A DNA stretch of 64,000 bases from Frateuria_A sp051900535. GTDB lineage: Bacteria > Pseudomonadota > Gammaproteobacteria > Xanthomonadales > Rhodanobacteraceae. Where the stretch lies: NCBI RefSeq assembly GCF_051900535.1, contig NZ_JBHZGI010000001.1, positions 1 to 64,000 of the forward strand. The letters are read 5' to 3'. Under the pieces are notes generated by a model. That model had not been told where the DNA came from. It saw nothing but the letters and a program-made list of their open reading frames with translations, and ran no database searches. Positions 26,256 to 34,997 of this stretch are shown piece after piece. Made by a program: the position numbers and the translations under genes. Within the stretch, counting starts at the first letter, position 1. Every line of letters starts with the position of its first letter.

Positions 26256-28580
26256 GTGGCGCGAAGCGCAGCAAACGTAAAGAAGGCACCCGAATCGGCC
26301 GGTCTCAGCGAAGAAGCCAAGCGCCGCCTGCGCGAAGCCGGCGCGCTGCTGCTTCTGCCACTCGCGGTCTACCTGCTGGTCTGCCTGGCCAGCTACAACG
26401 ATCAGGACCCGAGCTGGGGTCACGTCGGCACGGTCGAACACGCGCGAAATTTCGGTGGCGCAGTCGGTGCCAACATCGCCAACCTGCTGCGCTACATCTT
26501 CGGCTGGGTTTCCTATTGTTTTCCGCTGCTGCTCCTGTTGCTGGGCGTGCAGGTGCTGCGCCAGCGCGGAGAGAACGCCGAGCATCCGTGGGAGTCCTCG
26601 CTGCGGTTGATCGGCTTCGTATTCTTCTTCATCACCGCGCCGGCGTTGATGTACCTCAACTTCAGCGAGCCCGTGCTGCCGCAGGGAACCGGCGGCATCA
26701 TCGGGCAGTGGGCGGGCCACGGCCTACTGCAGGCCTTCGGCGAGAAAGGCGCGCCGCTGTTGCTGCTGGCGCTGTTCCTGATCGCGGTGACGCTGGCCAC
26801 CGGCCTGTCCTGGTTCAAGGTGATGGACTGGACGGGGCAGGGCACGCTCATGCTGGTGGCCTGGTTGCGCGGCAAGCTCAAGCAGGCGCCCGAAGTGGCC
26901 AAGGCCCAGCAGGCGCGCGCCGAGCGCGAGGTCGTCAAGAAGGCCGAGGCGGTCAAGCAGGCCAAGCGCGAGCCGGTGCGCATCGAGACGCCGCCCGCGC
27001 CCGTGGCCAAGAGCGAGCGCGCCAGGCTCGAAACGCAGATCCCGCTGTTCGTCGGCGCTTCGCAGCCCGGCGAATTGCCGCCGCTGTCGCTGCTGGACGA
27101 AGCACCGGAGCAGGGCCCGGGTTACTCGGATGAAACCCTCGAAGTGCTCTCGCGCCAGGTCGAGCTGAAGCTCAAGGATTTCCGCATCGAGGCCAAGGTG
27201 GTCGGCGTTTACCCCGGCCCGGTGATCACCCGCTTCGAGCTGGAGCCTGCCGCCGGCGTTCGCGGTTCGCAGGTGTCCAGCCTGGACAAGGACATTGCCC
27301 GCGGCCTTTCGGTGGTCAGCGTGCGCGTGGTCGACGTGATCCCGGGCAAGAACGTCATCGGCCTGGAAATCCCCAACACCCGCAAGCAGATCGTGTACCT
27401 GTCCGAGATCCTGCGCTCGGACAAGTACGACCAGATGAAGTCGCCGCTGGCGCTGGCGCTGGGCAAGGACATCGGCGGCAAGCCGGTGGTCACCGACCTG
27501 GCCAAGATGCCGCACCTGCTGGTTGCCGGCACCACCGGTTCGGGCAAGTCGGTCGCGGTCAACGCGATGGTGCTTTCGCTGCTCTACAAGGCGAGCCCGA
27601 AAGACGTGCGCATGATCATGATCGACCCGAAGATGCTGGAGCTTTCGGTCTACGAGGGCATCCCGCATCTGCTCGCGCCGGTCGTCACCGATATGAAGGA
27701 GGCCGCCAACGCCCTGCGTTGGTGTGTCGCCGAGATGGAACGCCGCTACAAGCTGATGGCCGCGGTGGGCGTGCGCAACCTGGGCGGATTCAACAAGAAG
27801 GTCAAGGACGCCGAGGCGGCCGGCCAACCGTTGCTCGACCCGCTGTTCCGCCCGAATCCCGACATGCCCAACCTGGCGGCCGAGCCGCTGGAGCCGTTGC
27901 CCTACATCGTCATCATCATCGACGAATTCGCCGACATGATGATGATCGTCGGCAAGAAGGTGGAGGAGCTGATCGCCCGCCTTGCGCAGAAGGCGCGCGC
28001 CGCCGGCGTGCACCTGGTGCTGGCCACGCAGCGTCCCTCGGTGGACGTGATCACCGGCCTGATCAAGGCCAACATCCCGACCCGCATCGCCTTCCAGGTG
28101 TCCTCGAAGATCGACTCCCGGACGATCCTCGACCAGTCCGGCGCCGAGGCGCTGCTCGGCCACGGCGACATGCTGTACCTGCCGCCGGGAACCGCCACCC
28201 CCGAGCGCGTGCACGGCGCCTTCGTCGACGATCACGAGGTCCATGGCGTGGTGGCCTGGCTCAAGGCTCAGGGCGCGCCGCAGTACATCGAAGGCGTGCT
28301 GGAGGAGGTGCAGGCCACCAGCGACGGCAAGTTCATCAACGATTCGGGCCTGCCGCAGGATGGCGAGGAAGGCGGCGACGCCGACGCGCAGCTGTACGAC
28401 AAAGCGGTCGCCGTGGTGACCCAGACCCGCCGTGCCTCGATCTCTGGCGTGCAGCGCCACCTGCGCATCGGCTACAACCGCGCGGCGCGGCTGATCGAAC
28501 AGATGGAGCAGGACGGCGTGGTCAGCGCCCCGCAGCACAACGGCAACCGTGAGGTTCTCGCGCCGCCGCCTCCGAAGTAG
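26256..28580 (+). CDS. ftsK: DNA translocase FtsK
   Basis: A 774-residue double-stranded DNA motor that acts at the division septum to clear chromosome termini. The GTG at 26256 is selected because it follows GAGGGGAA and opens just before four N-terminal membrane segments (about 25-200). A short charged linker (about 205-270) leads to the motor, with Walker A in AGTTGSGKSVAVNAMV and Walker B in YIVIIIDEFADMMM. The C-terminal gamma winged helix (about 700-765) includes SISGVQRHLRIGYNRAARLIEQME, which reads KOPS sites. The linker is far shorter than in E. coli FtsK, as usual for this order. Confidence 0.95.
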   Translation: MARSAANVKKAPESAGLSEEAKRRLREAGALLLLPLAVYLLVCLASYNDQDPSWGHVGTVEHARNFGGAVGANIANLLRYIFGWVSYCFPLLLLLLGVQVLRQRGENAEHPWESSLRLIGFVFFFITAPALMYLNFSEPVLPQGTGGIIGQWAGHGLLQAFGEKGAPLLLLALFLIAVTLATGLSWFKVMDWTGQGTLMLVAWLRGKLKQAPEVAKAQQARAEREVVKKAEAVKQAKREPVRIETPPAPVAKSERARLETQIPLFVGASQPGELPPLSLLDEAPEQGPGYSDETLEVLSRQVELKLKDFRIEAKVVGVYPGPVITRFELEPAAGVRGSQVSSLDKDIARGLSVVSVRVVDVIPGKNVIGLEIPNTRKQIVYLSEILRSDKYDQMKSPLALALGKDIGGKPVVTDLAKMPHLLVAGTTGSGKSVAVNAMVLSLLYKASPKDVRMIMIDPKMLELSVYEGIPHLLAPVVTDMKEAANALRWCVAEMERRYKLMAAVGVRNLGGFNKKVKDAEAAGQPLLDPLFRPNPDMPNLAAEPLEPLPYIVIIIDEFADMMMIVGKKVEELIARLAQKARAAGVHLVLATQRPSVDVITGLIKANIPTRIAFQVSSKIDSRTILDQSGAEALLGHGDMLYLPPGTATPERVHGAFVDDHEVHGVVAWLKAQGAPQYIEGVLEEVQATSDGKFINDSGLPQDGEEGGDADAQLYDKAVAVVTQTRRASISGVQRHLRIGYNRAARLIEQMEQDGVVSAPQHNGNREVLAPPPPK

Positions 28581-28808
28581 CCTTGTCGCACGGGGTCTCG
28601 CGAGCCCGCGCCGCTGGGCCTCCCGGATCTAGATCCCTCCTCCGTCCGGGGAGTGGGATGGGGTGAGGGGGCACTCTCGCCGGATATACCCCTCATGCGA
28701 CAGTCGGCCACTGTGAGCCTCGCGCCGCGCCCCTACAATGGACCTTGTGTCGCTATTAAGCCGCAGCCACTCAGACTTTCCTGCACGTTCTCCAGGAACA
28801 GGGCCTCC

Positions 28809-29471
28809 ATGAACCGTCTTGCCGTCATCCTTCTCGCCTCGCTCGTCCTGTCTTTGGCGAGCTTGGTCCACGCCGCCACCGGCCCAGCCCGGCAGCGCCT
28901 GGACGCCTTTGCCACCGACCTGCATTCGCTCAAGGGCCACTTCACCCAGACCCTCGCCGATGCCAGCGGGCAGGGCGCCAAGACGAGTTCCGGCACGCTT
29001 GCGCTGCAGGCTCCGCGCCAGTTCCGCTGGGACACGCTCGAACCGTACAAGCAGACCATCGTGGCCGACGGCAGCCGCGTGTGGCTGTACGACCCGGAAC
29101 TGGAGCAGGTCACGGTGCGCGTGCAGAGCACCGAGGAGGCGCACAGCCCGCTCACCGTCATCACGGACCTGAAGCAGCTCGACAAGGACTTCAGCGTGGC
29201 CGAGCGGGGCGAGCGTGATGGCCTGGTCTGGCTGCGCCTCAGTTCCAGGGCCAAGGATCCGCAATTCGACTACGCGGACCTCGGTTTCGACGCGCAAGGC
29301 CTCAAGCGCATGATGTTTCGCGACCAGCTCGGCGCAGTCACCGACATCCGCTTCTCCGACTGGCAACGCAACGTCGATCTGCCGCCCTCGACCTTCAACT
29401 TCACCCCGCCGCCGGGCGCCGACGTGATCGGCGACCTGCCGGTGATGACCACCCATCCGCTGAAGGACTGA
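28809..29471 (+). CDS. lolA: Outer membrane lipoprotein carrier protein LolA
   Basis: A 220-residue periplasmic chaperone that shuttles lipoproteins from LolCDE to LolB. The signal peptide is MNRLAVILLASLVLSLASLVHA. The mature part has the LolA pattern LKGHFTQTLADASGQ, SSGTLALQAPRQFRWDT and IVADGSRVWLYDPELEQVTV. The ATG at 28809 is chosen because it opens directly on the signal peptide; a longer frame begins upstream in non-conserved sequence. It follows ftsK after a 228-base gap containing a degraded intergenic repeat, and is followed 7 bases later by a DUF1275 gene. Confidence 0.94.
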   Translation: MNRLAVILLASLVLSLASLVHAATGPARQRLDAFATDLHSLKGHFTQTLADASGQGAKTSSGTLALQAPRQFRWDTLEPYKQTIVADGSRVWLYDPELEQVTVRVQSTEEAHSPLTVITDLKQLDKDFSVAERGERDGLVWLRLSSRAKDPQFDYADLGFDAQGLKRMMFRDQLGAVTDIRFSDWQRNVDLPPSTFNFTPPPGADVIGDLPVMTTHPLKD

Positions 29472-29478
29472 TCCGGCC

Positions 29479-30150
29479 ATGCCCGTGCTGCGCCAGCTGC
29501 CGCGCTGGGCGTGGGTGGGCGGCGGCGTGCTCGCTTTCATCGCGGGCCTGATCAATGCCGCGGGCTACATGGGGTTCCGCCACCAGTCGATCAGCAACCT
29601 GACCGGCTCGACCACGCTGCTCGGCATTTCCCTCGGCACCGGCGACCGCGGCGAGGCGTTTCATTGGGCCTTGTCGCTGCTGGCGTTCGTGTTCGGCGCG
29701 ATGGCCAGTGGCGCGATCGTGCAGAAAAGCACACTCAAGCTCGGACGTCCCTATGGCGTGGCGCTGCTGCTCGAATCGCTGCTGCTGTTCGCCGCCGTGC
29801 CACTGCTCCAGCACGAATGGTCGATCGGATTGTGGCTGGCCTCGATGGCCTGCGGCCTGCAGAACGGCATGGTCAGTGCCTACAGTGGCGCCGTGTTCCG
29901 CACCACCCACGTCTCGGGCATGTTCACCGACCTCGGCATCTACCTCGGGCATCGCCTGCGTGGGCTGGAGGTCGATATTTTGCGCGTGCGCGTCTGCCTG
30001 CTGGTGATCGGCAGCTTTCTGTTCGGTGGCGTCGCCGGCGCCCTCCTGTTTGCACACCTGCGCGAGCGCAGCCTGCTGATCCCGGCAATCTTGACCGGTC
30101 TGTGCGGCACGCTCTACAGCCTCTACCGCCAGCGCACGGCAACCCAGTAG
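29479..30150 (+). CDS. DUF1275 (YoaK) family membrane protein
   Basis: A 223-residue integral membrane protein with about six hydrophobic segments, starting with WVGGGVLAFIAGLINAAGYM. The motifs ISNLTGSTTLLG and CGLQNGMVSAYSGAVFRTTHVSGMFTDLG are typical of DUF1275/YoaK. The substrate or activity of this family is not established. It begins 7 bases after lolA, so it probably shares its transcript, although no functional link is known. A 7-bp hairpin GCCCGCC/GGCGGGC at 30171-30188 lies between it and rarA. Confidence 0.85.
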   Translation: MPVLRQLPRWAWVGGGVLAFIAGLINAAGYMGFRHQSISNLTGSTTLLGISLGTGDRGEAFHWALSLLAFVFGAMASGAIVQKSTLKLGRPYGVALLLESLLLFAAVPLLQHEWSIGLWLASMACGLQNGMVSAYSGAVFRTTHVSGMFTDLGIYLGHRLRGLEVDILRVRVCLLVIGSFLFGGVAGALLFAHLRERSLLIPAILTGLCGTLYSLYRQRTATQ

Positions 30151-30202
30151 GCGCGCGCCCGGCCGCCAGCGCCCGCCACGCGGCGGGCGGTATCATCCGC
30201 CG

Positions 30203-31522
30203 ATGCCCGAGACCGCCTCCCTGTTCCCCGAGTCCGATGCGCTCAAGCCGCTGGCCGAACGCATGCGCCCGCAAAGTTTCGGCGAGATCGTCGGCCAGCC
30301 GCGGCTGACCGCCACCGGATCGCCGCTACGCCGTGCGCTGCAGGCGGGCAAGGTGCATTCGATGGTGCTGTGGGGGCCGCCGGGCTGTGGCAAGACCACG
30401 CTGGCGCTGCTGGTGGCGCGCTACGCCGATGCCGACTTCCGCGCCATCTCGGCGGTGCTTTCCGGCTTGCCGGACGTCCGCAAGGCGTTGGCCGAGGCGG
30501 AGGCGAACTTCGCCCAGGGCCGGCGCACCGTGCTGTTCGTGGATGAGGTGCACCGCTTCAACAAGGCCCAGCAGGATGCCTTCCTGCCGCACATCGAACG
30601 CGGCGTGATCGTGTTCATCGGCGCCACCACAGAGAACCCGTCGTTCGAGCTCAACTCCGCGCTCCTGTCACGCTGCCGCGTGCACGTGCTGGAGGCGGTG
30701 TCGGCGGACGCCATCGTGGCGGCGCTCGAACGGGCGCTGGCCGATGAGGAACGCGGCCTGGGCCGCCTGCACCTGCAGATCGAAGCCGAGTCGCTGAGGC
30801 TGATCGCACAGGCGGCCGACGGCGACGTGCGCCGCGCACTCACGCTGCTGGAGATCGCTGCGGAACTGGCCCACGAAGGACACATCGACGAATCCACCCT
30901 GACCCAGGTACTCGCCGATCGCACGCGACGTTTCGACAAGGGCGGCGAACAGTTCTACGACCAGATTTCCGCCCTGCACAAATCGGTGCGTTCCTCCGAT
31001 CCGGACGCCGCGGTGTACTGGTTGTGCCGCATGCTCGATGGCGGGTGCGACCCGCTCTACCTGGCGCGCCGCATGACTCGCATGGCGGTCGAGGACGTCG
31101 GCCTGGCCGAGCCGCGCGCCTGGCGCATGGCGCTGGATGCCTGGGACACCTACGAGCGCCTTGGGAGCCCGGAGGGCGAACTGGGCCTGGCGCAACTGGC
31201 CATCTGGCTGGCCATCGCCCCCAAGAGCAACGCCGCCTACATGGCCTACAACAAGGCCCGCGCCGCCGTGCGCGACTCGGGCACGCTCGAAGTCCCGATG
31301 CACCTGCGCAACGCCCCTACCAAGCTGATGAAGGGGCTGGGTTACGGCAAGGGCTACCAGTACGACCACGATGCCAGCGGCGGCATCGCGCTGGGCCAGC
31401 AGTGCCTGCCCGACGCCCTCGATGGCGCGGTGTTCTACGAACCGGTCGACCGCGGACTGGAGCAGAAGCTGCGCGAGAAGCTGCTGGCCCTGCGCGAAGC
31501 CCGCAGCCAGGCGCGCAAGTAG
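30203..31522 (+). CDS. rarA: Replication-associated recombination protein A (RarA/MgsA)
   Basis: A 439-residue AAA+ ATPase that acts at stalled replication forks. It begins with a polar segment containing PLAERMRPQSFGEIVGQPRL, then Walker A VLWGPPGCGKTTLAL, Walker B TVLFVDEVHRFNKAQQD and sensor 1 GATTENPSFELN. The C-terminal tetramerisation domain includes YQYDHDASGGIALGQQCLP. Length and motifs match the family. It stands alone between the DUF1275 gene and a small membrane-protein gene. Confidence 0.95.
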   Translation: MPETASLFPESDALKPLAERMRPQSFGEIVGQPRLTATGSPLRRALQAGKVHSMVLWGPPGCGKTTLALLVARYADADFRAISAVLSGLPDVRKALAEAEANFAQGRRTVLFVDEVHRFNKAQQDAFLPHIERGVIVFIGATTENPSFELNSALLSRCRVHVLEAVSADAIVAALERALADEERGLGRLHLQIEAESLRLIAQAADGDVRRALTLLEIAAELAHEGHIDESTLTQVLADRTRRFDKGGEQFYDQISALHKSVRSSDPDAAVYWLCRMLDGGCDPLYLARRMTRMAVEDVGLAEPRAWRMALDAWDTYERLGSPEGELGLAQLAIWLAIAPKSNAAYMAYNKARAAVRDSGTLEVPMHLRNAPTKLMKGLGYGKGYQYDHDASGGIALGQQCLPDALDGAVFYEPVDRGLEQKLREKLLALREARSQARK

Positions 31523-31613
31523 TGGTTCCGCAACGCCGGTCCGATATCGGCGGCGCTTGATCTGCGGCCTGCCGCCTGCCTAGAGTCGGCCCACCAACCG
31601 GGGAGGGGAGACC

Positions 31614-32195
31614 ATGCGTATCCTGATCGCGGCATTGATCGGCGGCATCGTGATGTTCATCTGGGGCGCCGTGGCGCACATGGCGCTGGGGCTGGGCAAT
31701 CCTGGCATACGCCCGCCGGTCCACGAGGACGTGGTGCTGTCCAGCCTGCACGAAGGCCTGGGCAACGAGCCGGGCGTCTACATCCTTCCCTGGCTCGGCC
31801 CTGACGCCATGGGCGACGAGGCAGCCGTCAAGGCCTACGGGGCCAAGGCCAGAACGACTCCGTATGCCTGGGTGGTCTACCTCCCGCAGGGCGACGACAT
31901 GACCCACATGGGTCCCCAGTTGGCCACTCAGTGGGCGGGCGATACGCTGGCGGCGCTCGTGCTGGCGAGCCTGATGAGCGTGCCGGGCCTGGGATTCGGT
32001 CGGCGCTTTGGCCTGGCCGGCGCGGCGGCGGTGTTCGCCTGGCTGAGCACCATGGTGCCTTACTGGAACTGGTACCGCTTCCCGGCCAGCTTCACGGCGG
32101 CGGCGCTGATCGAGCAGGTGATCGGCTGGCTGCTCGCCGGTGCCGCGATGGCCTGGTGGCTTGGCCGCCGCGAACGCAGACCCGCCGAAACCTGA
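31614..32195 (+). CDS. Hypothetical membrane protein, 193 residues
   Basis: I do not recognise a named family. One hydrophobic segment lies at the N-terminus (MRILIAALIGGIVMFIWGAVAHMAL). A soluble stretch of about 80 residues then contains LSSLHEGLGNEPGVYILPW and WVVYLPQGDD. Two or three further membrane segments follow (about 105-180), and the tail is basic. The layout resembles small uncharacterised membrane proteins of proteobacteria. The ribosome site GGAGGGG is 6-7 bases before the ATG, which supports real translation. Confidence 0.75.
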   Translation: MRILIAALIGGIVMFIWGAVAHMALGLGNPGIRPPVHEDVVLSSLHEGLGNEPGVYILPWLGPDAMGDEAAVKAYGAKARTTPYAWVVYLPQGDDMTHMGPQLATQWAGDTLAALVLASLMSVPGLGFGRRFGLAGAAAVFAWLSTMVPYWNWYRFPASFTAAALIEQVIGWLLAGAAMAWWLGRRERRPAET

Positions 32196-32299
32196 TTCCC
32201 TTTCGGGCTCTTGCCGGCTTCCGAAGCGGCCGCGCGTTTGCTAGCGCGTGGCCCCCACGGCGATAATCGGCGGTTCAAGCACTTCGACGGAACGCTCCC

Positions 32300-33580
32300 A
32301 TGCTGGACCCCGCCCTCCTGCGCTCGCGCCTGGCCGACACGGCCGCGCGCCTCAAGCAAACCCGTGGTTTCGATCTGGACGTTGCCGCCGTCGAAGCGCT
32401 GGAGGCCGAGCGCAAGCGCCTGTCCACCGAGACGCAGGAGCTGCAGAACCTGCGCAACACCCGCTCCAAGGCAATCGGGCAGGCCAAGGCCAAGGGCGAG
32501 GACGTCGCGCCGCTGATGGCCGAGGTCGCCGGTATCGGCGACAGGCTCAAGGCCAACGAGCAGGCGCTGGGCGAGGTGCAGTGCAAGCTTGCCGGCATTG
32601 CGCTGGGCATCCCCAACATCCCGCACGAGTCGGTGCCGGTCGGCAAGGACGAGCGCGACAACGTCGAGATCAGCCGCTGGGGCCAGCCGCGAACTTTCGA
32701 CTTCCCGGTCAGCGACCACGTCGAACTGGGCGAGCGCCACGGCTGGCTCGACGGCGACGCCGGAGCCAAGCTCTCCGGCGCCCGCTTCACCGTGCTGCGC
32801 GGCCAGCTGGCCCACCTGCACCGCGCGCTGGGTCAGTTCATGCTCGACCTCCACACCGGCGAGCACGGCTACCTCGAGTGCAACGTGCCGGTGATCGTCA
32901 ACGCCGACAGCATGCAGGGCACCGGCCAGTTGCCCAAGTTCGAGGAAGACCTGTTCGCCACCGAAGTCGGCGAGACCCGGCGCTATCTGATTCCCACCGC
33001 CGAAGTGCCGCTGACCAACCTGGTGCGCGACACCATCCAGGATGTCGAAGCGCTGCCGCTGCGCATGACCGCGCACACGCCGTGCTTCCGCGCCGAGGCT
33101 GGCAGCTATGGCCGCGACACCCGCGGCATGATCCGCCAGCATCAATTCGAGAAGGTCGAGATGGTGCAGATCGCCCGTCCCGACCAGTCGCACGAGCAGC
33201 TGGAAGAAATGGTCGGACACGCCGAAGCCGTGCTGCAGAAGCTCGGCCTGCCGTACCGCAAGATGCTCCTGTGCAGCGGGGACATGGGTTTCACTGCTGC
33301 CAAAACCTATGACCTGGAAGTGTGGCTGCCCAGCCAGAACACCTACAGGGAAATCTCCAGCTGCTCCAACTGCGAGGATTTCCAGGCCCGCCGCTTGCAG
33401 GCGCGCGTGCGCAATCCGGAAACGGGCAAGCCCGAGCTCGTCCATACCTTGAACGGCTCCGGCCTCGCTATCGGCCGGACCCTGATCGCGGTCATGGAGA
33501 ACTACCAGAACGCGGACGGTTCGATTACCGTACCCGACGCACTCAAGCCCTACCTGCGGGGCCTCGATCGCCTCGCCTGA
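32300..33580 (+). CDS. serS: Serine-tRNA ligase
   Basis: A 426-residue class II aminoacyl-tRNA synthetase. The N-terminal antiparallel coiled coil (about 27-100) binds the long variable arm of tRNA-Ser. The class II core shows TAEVPLTNLVRD, motif 2 (FRAEAGSYGRDTRGMIRQHQF) and motif 3 (NGSGLAIGRTLIAVMENYQ). It charges tRNA-Ser with serine. A tRNA-Ser(UGA) gene begins 28 bases after its stop, so enzyme and substrate RNA may share a transcript. Confidence 0.97.
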   Translation: MLDPALLRSRLADTAARLKQTRGFDLDVAAVEALEAERKRLSTETQELQNLRNTRSKAIGQAKAKGEDVAPLMAEVAGIGDRLKANEQALGEVQCKLAGIALGIPNIPHESVPVGKDERDNVEISRWGQPRTFDFPVSDHVELGERHGWLDGDAGAKLSGARFTVLRGQLAHLHRALGQFMLDLHTGEHGYLECNVPVIVNADSMQGTGQLPKFEEDLFATEVGETRRYLIPTAEVPLTNLVRDTIQDVEALPLRMTAHTPCFRAEAGSYGRDTRGMIRQHQFEKVEMVQIARPDQSHEQLEEMVGHAEAVLQKLGLPYRKMLLCSGDMGFTAAKTYDLEVWLPSQNTYREISSCSNCEDFQARRLQARVRNPETGKPELVHTLNGSGLAIGRTLIAVMENYQNADGSITVPDALKPYLRGLDRLA

Positions 33581-33608
33581 CGCGCACCGCGCGCAGACCA
33601 AGTCAAAC

Positions 33609-33698
33609 GGAGAGATGGCCGAGCGGTTTAAGGCACCGGTCTTGAAAACCGGCGAAGGGTCAAACCTTCCGTGGGTTCGAATCCCACTCTCTCCGCCA
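33609..33698 (+). tRNA. tRNA-Ser (anticodon UGA)
   Basis: A complete cloverleaf can be drawn. The acceptor arms are GGAGAGA and TCTCTCC, followed by discriminator G and an encoded CCA at 33696-33698. The anticodon stem ACCGGT/ACCGGC encloses the loop with TGA at 33643-33645. A long variable arm (GAAGGGTCAAACCTTC region) identifies a class II tRNA, and GGTTCGAATC is the T arm. It reads UCA and other UCN codons. It directly follows serS. Confidence 0.96.
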
Positions 33699-33788
33699 AT
33701 TCCGCTACAGGCGCCGTTACCGCCAGTTTCCGACCCACGCGGCTGGGTTCCGGCCACCGCTGCGATCATGCCGGCCTGCTGGCAACGG

Positions 33789-34637
33789 TCAGGTAATTCG
33801 ACCCGACACCTCGGTACCCCACCGGGGCAGGCCAGCCTGGGTACGGCTGCCATCCTCGGACGGGTAGACACCTTTGAGGACATCGTCGAAGTGACGGCGA
33901 ACGGTTTCATTGCATCGACACGACAGCCGCCGGAGTTCGGACAGGTCATGGACTTTCACGGCCCCGCGTCGCGTCTCGAGAACGCCCCGCGCCTTCATGT
34001 TCTGCACGACGCGGCTGATGTAGCTCCGCCCGACGCCGAGCATCGATGCCAGTTGCTCCTGGGTCATCGGTACGTCGCCATCGCCGGTGCGGTCGAGTGC
34101 CGCGATCAACCATTTGGCCGCCCGCTGCTCGATGGTGTGCGCGGCGTTGCAGGCCACCGACTGGAATACCTGCGCCACCATGCAGTCGGCATACCGGGCG
34201 AACTGCAGGCGAAGCGTCGGCGAACTGATCTTCGCCAGCTCCAGTTGGCGAGTTCCCATGCGATAGAACAACCCAGGGAACTGGACCAGCGCATGTGCAT
34301 AGGCCGGTAGCCGCCCCTGGCTGACGATGCCGCCCACGGCACCCTCCCGGCCCACCAGGGCCGTTTCCACCCCACGGCCGTCGTCAAGCATGACCCGGTA
34401 GGAAACGAGGCTCGGGCCGCAAGGGAAGTAAACCGTGCCGACGTGGTCGCCGGGTGCGTACAGCGCCGCCCCGGACTCGCCCAGCCAAGGCGAAAGATGG
34501 GTCGCCAGGAGCGCGATGTCATCCGGACACAACGAGCCAAGAAGGCTGTTTGCCGACCAGTTGGGTGCTGAAGTGCCGGGTAACGCCACCGTGTTCCGTA
34601 TCCGCTCTCGAAGCTGTGCGACCTCCCGTAGAAACAC
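33789..34637 (-). CDS. Crp/Fnr-type transcriptional regulator (paralogue 1)
   Basis: A 282-residue regulator with an N-terminal cyclic-nucleotide-binding-like beta barrel (about 30-150, with VGTVYFPCGPSLVSYRVML) and a C-terminal winged helix (about 190-245). The recognition helix is in QEQLASMLGVGRSYISRVV. The barrel lacks the usual cAMP-contacting arginine/serine pair, so its ligand is unknown. No iron-sulfur cysteine cluster is seen at the N-terminus. The start is GTG at 34637. A close paralogue lies at 43348-44169 on the other side of the phytochrome genes, with the same recognition residues. Its 360-base leader holds a palindrome (34740-34755) and a long hairpin (34679-34728). Confidence 0.86.
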   Translation of the reverse strand: MFLREVAQLRERIRNTVALPGTSAPNWSANSLLGSLCPDDIALLATHLSPWLGESGAALYAPGDHVGTVYFPCGPSLVSYRVMLDDGRGVETALVGREGAVGGIVSQGRLPAYAHALVQFPGLFYRMGTRQLELAKISSPTLRLQFARYADCMVAQVFQSVACNAAHTIEQRAAKWLIAALDRTGDGDVPMTQEQLASMLGVGRSYISRVVQNMKARGVLETRRGAVKVHDLSELRRLSCRCNETVRRHFDDVLKGVYPSEDGSRTQAGLPRWGTEVSGRIT

Positions 34638-34678
34638 GGTCCATGCAGCATGCTCGCGCCGCTATCGTCATGGATGAT

Positions 34679-34728
34679 GCCTTGCAGGCATCGGCAGGTA
34701 TTGATCCGCAAGAGCTTGCCTGCAAGGC
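34679..34728 (-). promoter_or_regulatory. 12-bp perfect inverted repeat in the leader of Crp paralogue 1
   Basis: GCCTTGCAGGCA (34679-34690) and TGCCTGCAAGGC (34717-34728) are perfectly complementary with a 26-base loop. The element ends 41 bases before the GTG start of the Crp-like gene, so it would lie in its mRNA leader if transcription starts near the palindrome at 34740. A terminator role for the upstream operon is less likely because no T-run follows on the minus strand. Confidence 0.5.
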
Positions 34729-34739
34729 AACGTCCTGCC

Positions 34740-34755
34740 TATCCACTTGTGGACA
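34740..34755. promoter_or_regulatory. Operator-like palindrome TATCCA-N4-TGGACA upstream of Crp paralogue 1
   Basis: TATCCACTTGTGGACA forms two 6-base arms with one mismatch (TATCCA against TGGACA) around CTTG. It lies 102 bases upstream of the start codon of the Crp-like gene. The near-identical site TGTCCA-ATTG-TGGACA occurs upstream of the paralogue at 43217-43232. The 6-4-6 layout matches the spacing of FNR-type sites. A common binding protein, possibly the paralogues themselves, is inferred. Confidence 0.55.
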
Positions 34756-34997
34756 CAAGGGACGGATTTCGTATGGCCGCCACGGAAACGCACTGTCGGC
34801 TGCCATCGAGGGGAAACAGCGTTTGATCCGCGTATCGAGCTGATCGTTTCGGAGCGCCGCCCATGGTCGGCTGCAACGCGCGCAAGCGTGCGGGCGCCAC
34901 GCCGCGCCGACAAGCGAAGCGGCCATCCGGCAGGCCTCCCGCTTGGGCAGGCACCGGTTTCGGCCGCATGGCGGCTGCGAGCCCCCTGGAGGAACGC

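Larger units (their letters stand above)
34638..34997. other. 360-base gene-free stretch between hybrid kinase and Crp-like gene
   Basis: I see no convincing coding sequence here. It holds the 12-bp inverted repeat at 34679-34728 and the TATCCA-CTTG-TGGACA palindrome at 34740-34755, described separately. The part from 34760 to 34997 shows no further structure that I can support. It separates the end of the phytochrome operon from the Crp-like gene, which therefore probably has its own promoter. Confidence 0.6.
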
